A stretch of 64,000 nt of DNA from Tigheibacillus halophilus (GTDB lineage: Bacteria > Bacillota > Bacilli > Bacillales > Amphibacillaceae): NCBI RefSeq assembly GCF_042683165.1, contig NZ_JBHUIZ010000003.1:930001-994000 (forward strand), given 5' to 3'. The notes beneath the pieces are model-generated. The model did no database searches. It was not told the DNA's origin and saw only the letters and a list, made by a program, of their open reading frames with translations. This document shows, piece by piece, positions 61,968-64,000 of the stretch. Both the position numbers and the translations under genes were made by a program. Every line of letters begins with the position of its first letter. Within the stretch, counting starts at the first letter, position 1.

Positions 61968-62117
61968 TTATTTTGTTTCACGATGCAACGTATGTTTTTT
62001 AAGACGTGGGCTGTATTTCATAAGCTCCAGACGCTCTGGGTTAGTACGCTTGTTTTTAGTAGTGATGTAATTACGATCACCGGTTTCAGTGCAAGCCAAT
62101 GTAATATTTACACGCAT
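61968..62117 (-). CDS. rpmG: 50S ribosomal protein L33
   Basis: 49 aa: MRVNITLACTETGDRNYITT then KNKRTNPERLELMKYSPRLK and KHTLHRETK. GGAGGGAAAACC precedes the ATG at 62117. Only one Cys remains (LACTETGDRN), so it is the zinc-free form, which is favoured under zinc limitation; the zinc form would have two CxxC pairs. Confidence 0.95.
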   Translation of the reverse strand: MRVNITLACTETGDRNYITTKNKRTNPERLELMKYSPRLKKHTLHRETK

Positions 62118-62294
62118 GGTTTTCCCTCCAGACTAACAAAACTTGTTTTCACTGTAGTATTCACTTCAGACCTACTTATCATAGCAGAAGTTTTCCATTC
62201 AATCAAGAAGTACAGTGTAGAAATTTGGTGTTTTCTCTTTGCTTCATATATGATATAACTATTAATGGGAGAGAAAAATTGGAGGTAAAGTTAA

Positions 62295-62525
62295 ATGATT
62301 TATACAGGAATTACAATCATTGCCATTGGTATCGTCCTGCTGATTGCGTCTTTCTTTATGAAGGACAAGCTGGAAGATTTGGAAAGTGAGATTGAACATC
62401 TGACTATCACCACATCGCAGGATGTATATCAGCTGAAAAAGAAAGTCAAGACACTGGAAGAAGAGCTGCTTTCCGACAGCATGCCAGATGAAAAATATTT
62501 TACTGAACCACACAACAAATATTGA
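62295..62525 (+). CDS. Small membrane protein with coiled-coil tail
   Basis: 76 aa. Helix ITIIAIGIVLLIASFFM, then acidic heptads LEDLESEIEHLTITTSQDVY and LKKKVKTLEEELL. GGAGGTAAAG precedes ATG. Found in front of an MltG-like gene, 19 bp away; not otherwise recognised. Confidence 0.75.
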   Translation: MIYTGITIIAIGIVLLIASFFMKDKLEDLESEIEHLTITTSQDVYQLKKKVKTLEEELLSDSMPDEKYFTEPHNKY

Positions 62526-62544
62526 AAAGTCAGGGTGAATAGAT

Positions 62545-63111
62545 TTGAAACACTACATACGTTCTTTCGCGCTGGGACTCTTGGTCAGCGGTGCACTGAT
62601 GTTTGCTGTCTATTATTTCTTTGATGACTCCGTCAACGCCGGCAAAAATATGACAGTTGACGACATGAAGGAAACGATGGCTGAAAAGGGTTATCGCGTG
62701 ATGTCGGAGCAAGAATACATCGACTTGTCCGTCCATAAAGACGAACAGCAGAAAGAAAAAGAAACATCCGACAACACCGCCGCTGGTGATAAGAATAGCA
62801 AGGATGCAGATGAAGAAGCTCAGAAAAATACTGACAAAGAAAAAACCGCTGATAAAGAAGATAAAACTTCCAAAGAAAAAGAAGAAAAGACAGATAAGGA
62901 AACTAAAAAATATACTCTTCACATTAAATCAGGCATGCCTGCATCTGAAATAGGAGATATGCTTGAAGAAAATGGTATTATCAAAGATGCGGATAAGTTC
63001 AATGCTTACCTGGAAAAACATGATTACAGTCCAAAGGTGCAACAGGGAAAATTCAAAGTGAACAGCGATATGGACTTTCAACAGCTTGTTAAAAGTTTTA
63101 CAAGAGATTAA
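62545..63111 (+). CDS. MltG/YceG-like LysM-type domain protein
   Basis: 188 aa from TTG 62545 behind AGGGTGA. Signal anchor at residues 5-25, a charged Lys/Glu/Asp-rich linker (residues 70-120), then YTLHIKSGMPASEIGDMLEE and the FKVNSDMDFQQLVKSF end. This resembles the substrate-recognition subdomain of endolytic transglycosylase MltG but lacks the catalytic domain. Extracytoplasmic; may work with the adjacent penicillin-binding protein. Confidence 0.75.
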   Translation: MKHYIRSFALGLLVSGALMFAVYYFFDDSVNAGKNMTVDDMKETMAEKGYRVMSEQEYIDLSVHKDEQQKEKETSDNTAAGDKNSKDADEEAQKNTDKEKTADKEDKTSKEKEEKTDKETKKYTLHIKSGMPASEIGDMLEENGIIKDADKFNAYLEKHDYSPKVQQGKFKVNSDMDFQQLVKSFTRD

Positions 63112-63114
63112 TCT

Positions 63115-63147
63115 AAGAGCTTCCAATGCCGGGAAGCTCTTTTTTTA
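63115..63147 (+). terminator. Terminator of the MltG-like gene
   Basis: AAGAGCTTCC, loop, GGAAGCTCTT followed by TTTTTAT. Confidence 0.9.
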
Positions 63148-63151
63148 TCGA

Positions 63152-63192
63152 CAAAAAAAGCTCCAGGTGCATTTCTTATGCTCCTGGAGCTT
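63152..63192 (-). terminator. Terminator of the penicillin-binding protein gene
   Basis: On the minus strand AAGCTCCAGG, loop, CCTGGAGCTT then TTTTTG. Confidence 0.9.
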
Positions 63193-63196
63193 CGCA

Positions 63197-64000
63197 TCAT
63201 TTCTCTTTGGCTCGTTTTTCTTTTAAATCAAAGTATGTTTTTATTAACCCTTGGCCAATCTTATGGTTAATATCATAGTTCGCTTCCAGACCCGCATTGG
63301 GGACGACTATCGCGAAGGCAATTTCCGGATTATCATACGGAGCGTAGCCGACAAGGGAATAGTTTTCAGTATCTGCCAGTTTTTTTCCGTCCTCGTATAT
63401 CTCATTTTCCGCCGTACCTGTTTTGCCGGCTATTTTATATGAGTTATAGGGTGCGAAATTGAAACGTGAGTACGCTGTCCCTTGCGGGTTGTGAAACACT
63501 TCCCAGAAGCCTTCCTGCACCCGTTTCAAATATTTATCATCCATTTGTATTTTATTCATGATGGTTGTATTCACAGATTCTTTTACCGGTCCAAGCTTTT
63601 CATCCTCAGAGTTTGAGTCACGCACTTCTTTCAGAAAATGTGGACGAACCCTGTAGCCGTCATTGGCAATTGTCGATACATATTGTGCTAACTGGAGTGT
63701 CGTAAATGTATCGTACTGCCCGATAGCGAAGTCAAGCAAATTACCCGCTTTTGGGTGATCCCCCTTATAGCCAGTTGCTTCAAATGGGAAATCGACACCT
63801 GTTTTGACCCCAAGGCCAAACTCGCTGAAATAATTACGGAATTCATCCATGGCTTCTGGGTGGAACGTAATGCTCTTGTCACGCTGATAATTGTATTCTC
63901 CGCCCATGCGCATAGCAATATTAAACATATAAACGTTGGAAGATCGCCTCAAGGCTTGTACCTCATTTAGCGTACCTAACCCATATTTCATCCAGGAACT
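63197..64000 (-). CDS. pbpA: Class B penicillin-binding protein, C-terminal part
   Basis: 267 codons of the transpeptidase domain; the start lies beyond the window. The SxN motif is RRSSNVYMF and the KTG motif is IAGKTGTAENE; the SxxK serine is outside. The position next to rpmG and yqgN matches B. subtilis pbpA (PBP2A, formerly yqgF), a rod-shape elongation enzyme acting outside the membrane. The EDGKKLADTENYSLVGYAPY region is typical of this subclass. Confidence 0.93.
   Translation of the reverse strand, partial: SSWMKYGLGTLNEVQALRRSSNVYMFNIAMRMGGEYNYQRDKSITFHPEAMDEFRNYFSEFGLGVKTGVDFPFEATGYKGDHPKAGNLLDFAIGQYDTFTTLQLAQYVSTIANDGYRVRPHFLKEVRDSNSEDEKLGPVKESVNTTIMNKIQMDDKYLKRVQEGFWEVFHNPQGTAYSRFNFAPYNSYKIAGKTGTAENEIYEDGKKLADTENYSLVGYAPYDNPEIAFAIVVPNAGLEANYDINHKIGQGLIKTYFDLKEKRAKEK

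Overview
The window looks like chromosome from a low-GC, endospore-forming, moderately halotolerant Bacillaceae (Virgibacillus, Oceanobacillus or Lentibacillus-like). This rests on many B. subtilis-type syntenic blocks: narGHJI, dynA-ypcP, the yng acyl-CoA carboxylase cluster, gcvT-gcvPA-gcvPB behind a tandem glycine riboswitch beside yqhHG, comGA-GG, and yqgY-yqgX-yqgW-glcK-yqgQ-gluP-yqgN-rpmG-pbpA. Starts often use TTG or GTG with strong AGGAGG sites, and intrinsic terminators are abundant. No rRNA, tRNA or CRISPR array was seen.

Layout. 1-6.4 kb: respiratory nitrate reductase (end of narG, then narHJI), a YhfW-like FAD/Rieske oxidoreductase and a quinone oxidoreductase, all on +. At 6449-6476 lies a near-canonical Firmicute dif site, where XerCD resolve chromosome dimers. 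Genes to its left are on + and most to its right are on -, as expected where the two replichores meet. 6.45-20.6 kb: an AT-rich accessory island bounded on the right (20583-20610) by a second dif-like site. That site has an identical XerD arm, a degenerate XerC arm and the same orientation, so the island is a candidate Xer-integrated element. It carries two tyrosine recombinases, a compact GC-rich multi-helix element next to phased repeats, a HEPN-like protein, a Gabija-type pair (GajA OLD nuclease, GajB UvrD-like helicase) followed by a second HEPN-like gene, and a broken type I restriction subunit (hsdR) joined to a LAGLIDADG endonuclease.

20.9-28.3 kb: a mixed, partly decayed stretch with small or accessory genes (zinc ribbon, VOC, GNAT, P-loop kinase, DeoR regulator, DUF1657 with DUF421) and at least three pseudogene remnants. 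28.3-35.7 kb: FetAB-like exporter, zinc alcohol dehydrogenase, 5'-3' exonuclease and double dynamin. 35.8-42.3 kb: CBS protein and a biotin-dependent acyl-CoA carboxylase / acyl-CoA dehydrogenase / enoyl-CoA hydratase operon under a TetR regulator with a visible palindromic operator; it is likely for leucine or branched-chain acyl-CoA catabolism.

42.5-64 kb: core genes. These are the glycine cleavage operon under its riboswitch, the yqhH-yqhG helicase pair, shikimate kinase, the seven-gene competence pseudopilus operon comGA-GG, a cysteine-rich HTH regulator, glucokinase with its small partner YqgQ, rhomboid protease GluP, a ThiF/MoeB-like enzyme, 5-formyl-THF cyclo-ligase, ribosomal protein L33, an MltG-like small protein and the 3' part of a class B penicillin-binding protein.

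The most unusual region is the dif-flanked island. It combines recombination at the replication terminus, anti-phage genes, a restriction gene in decay and an unidentified structured element.
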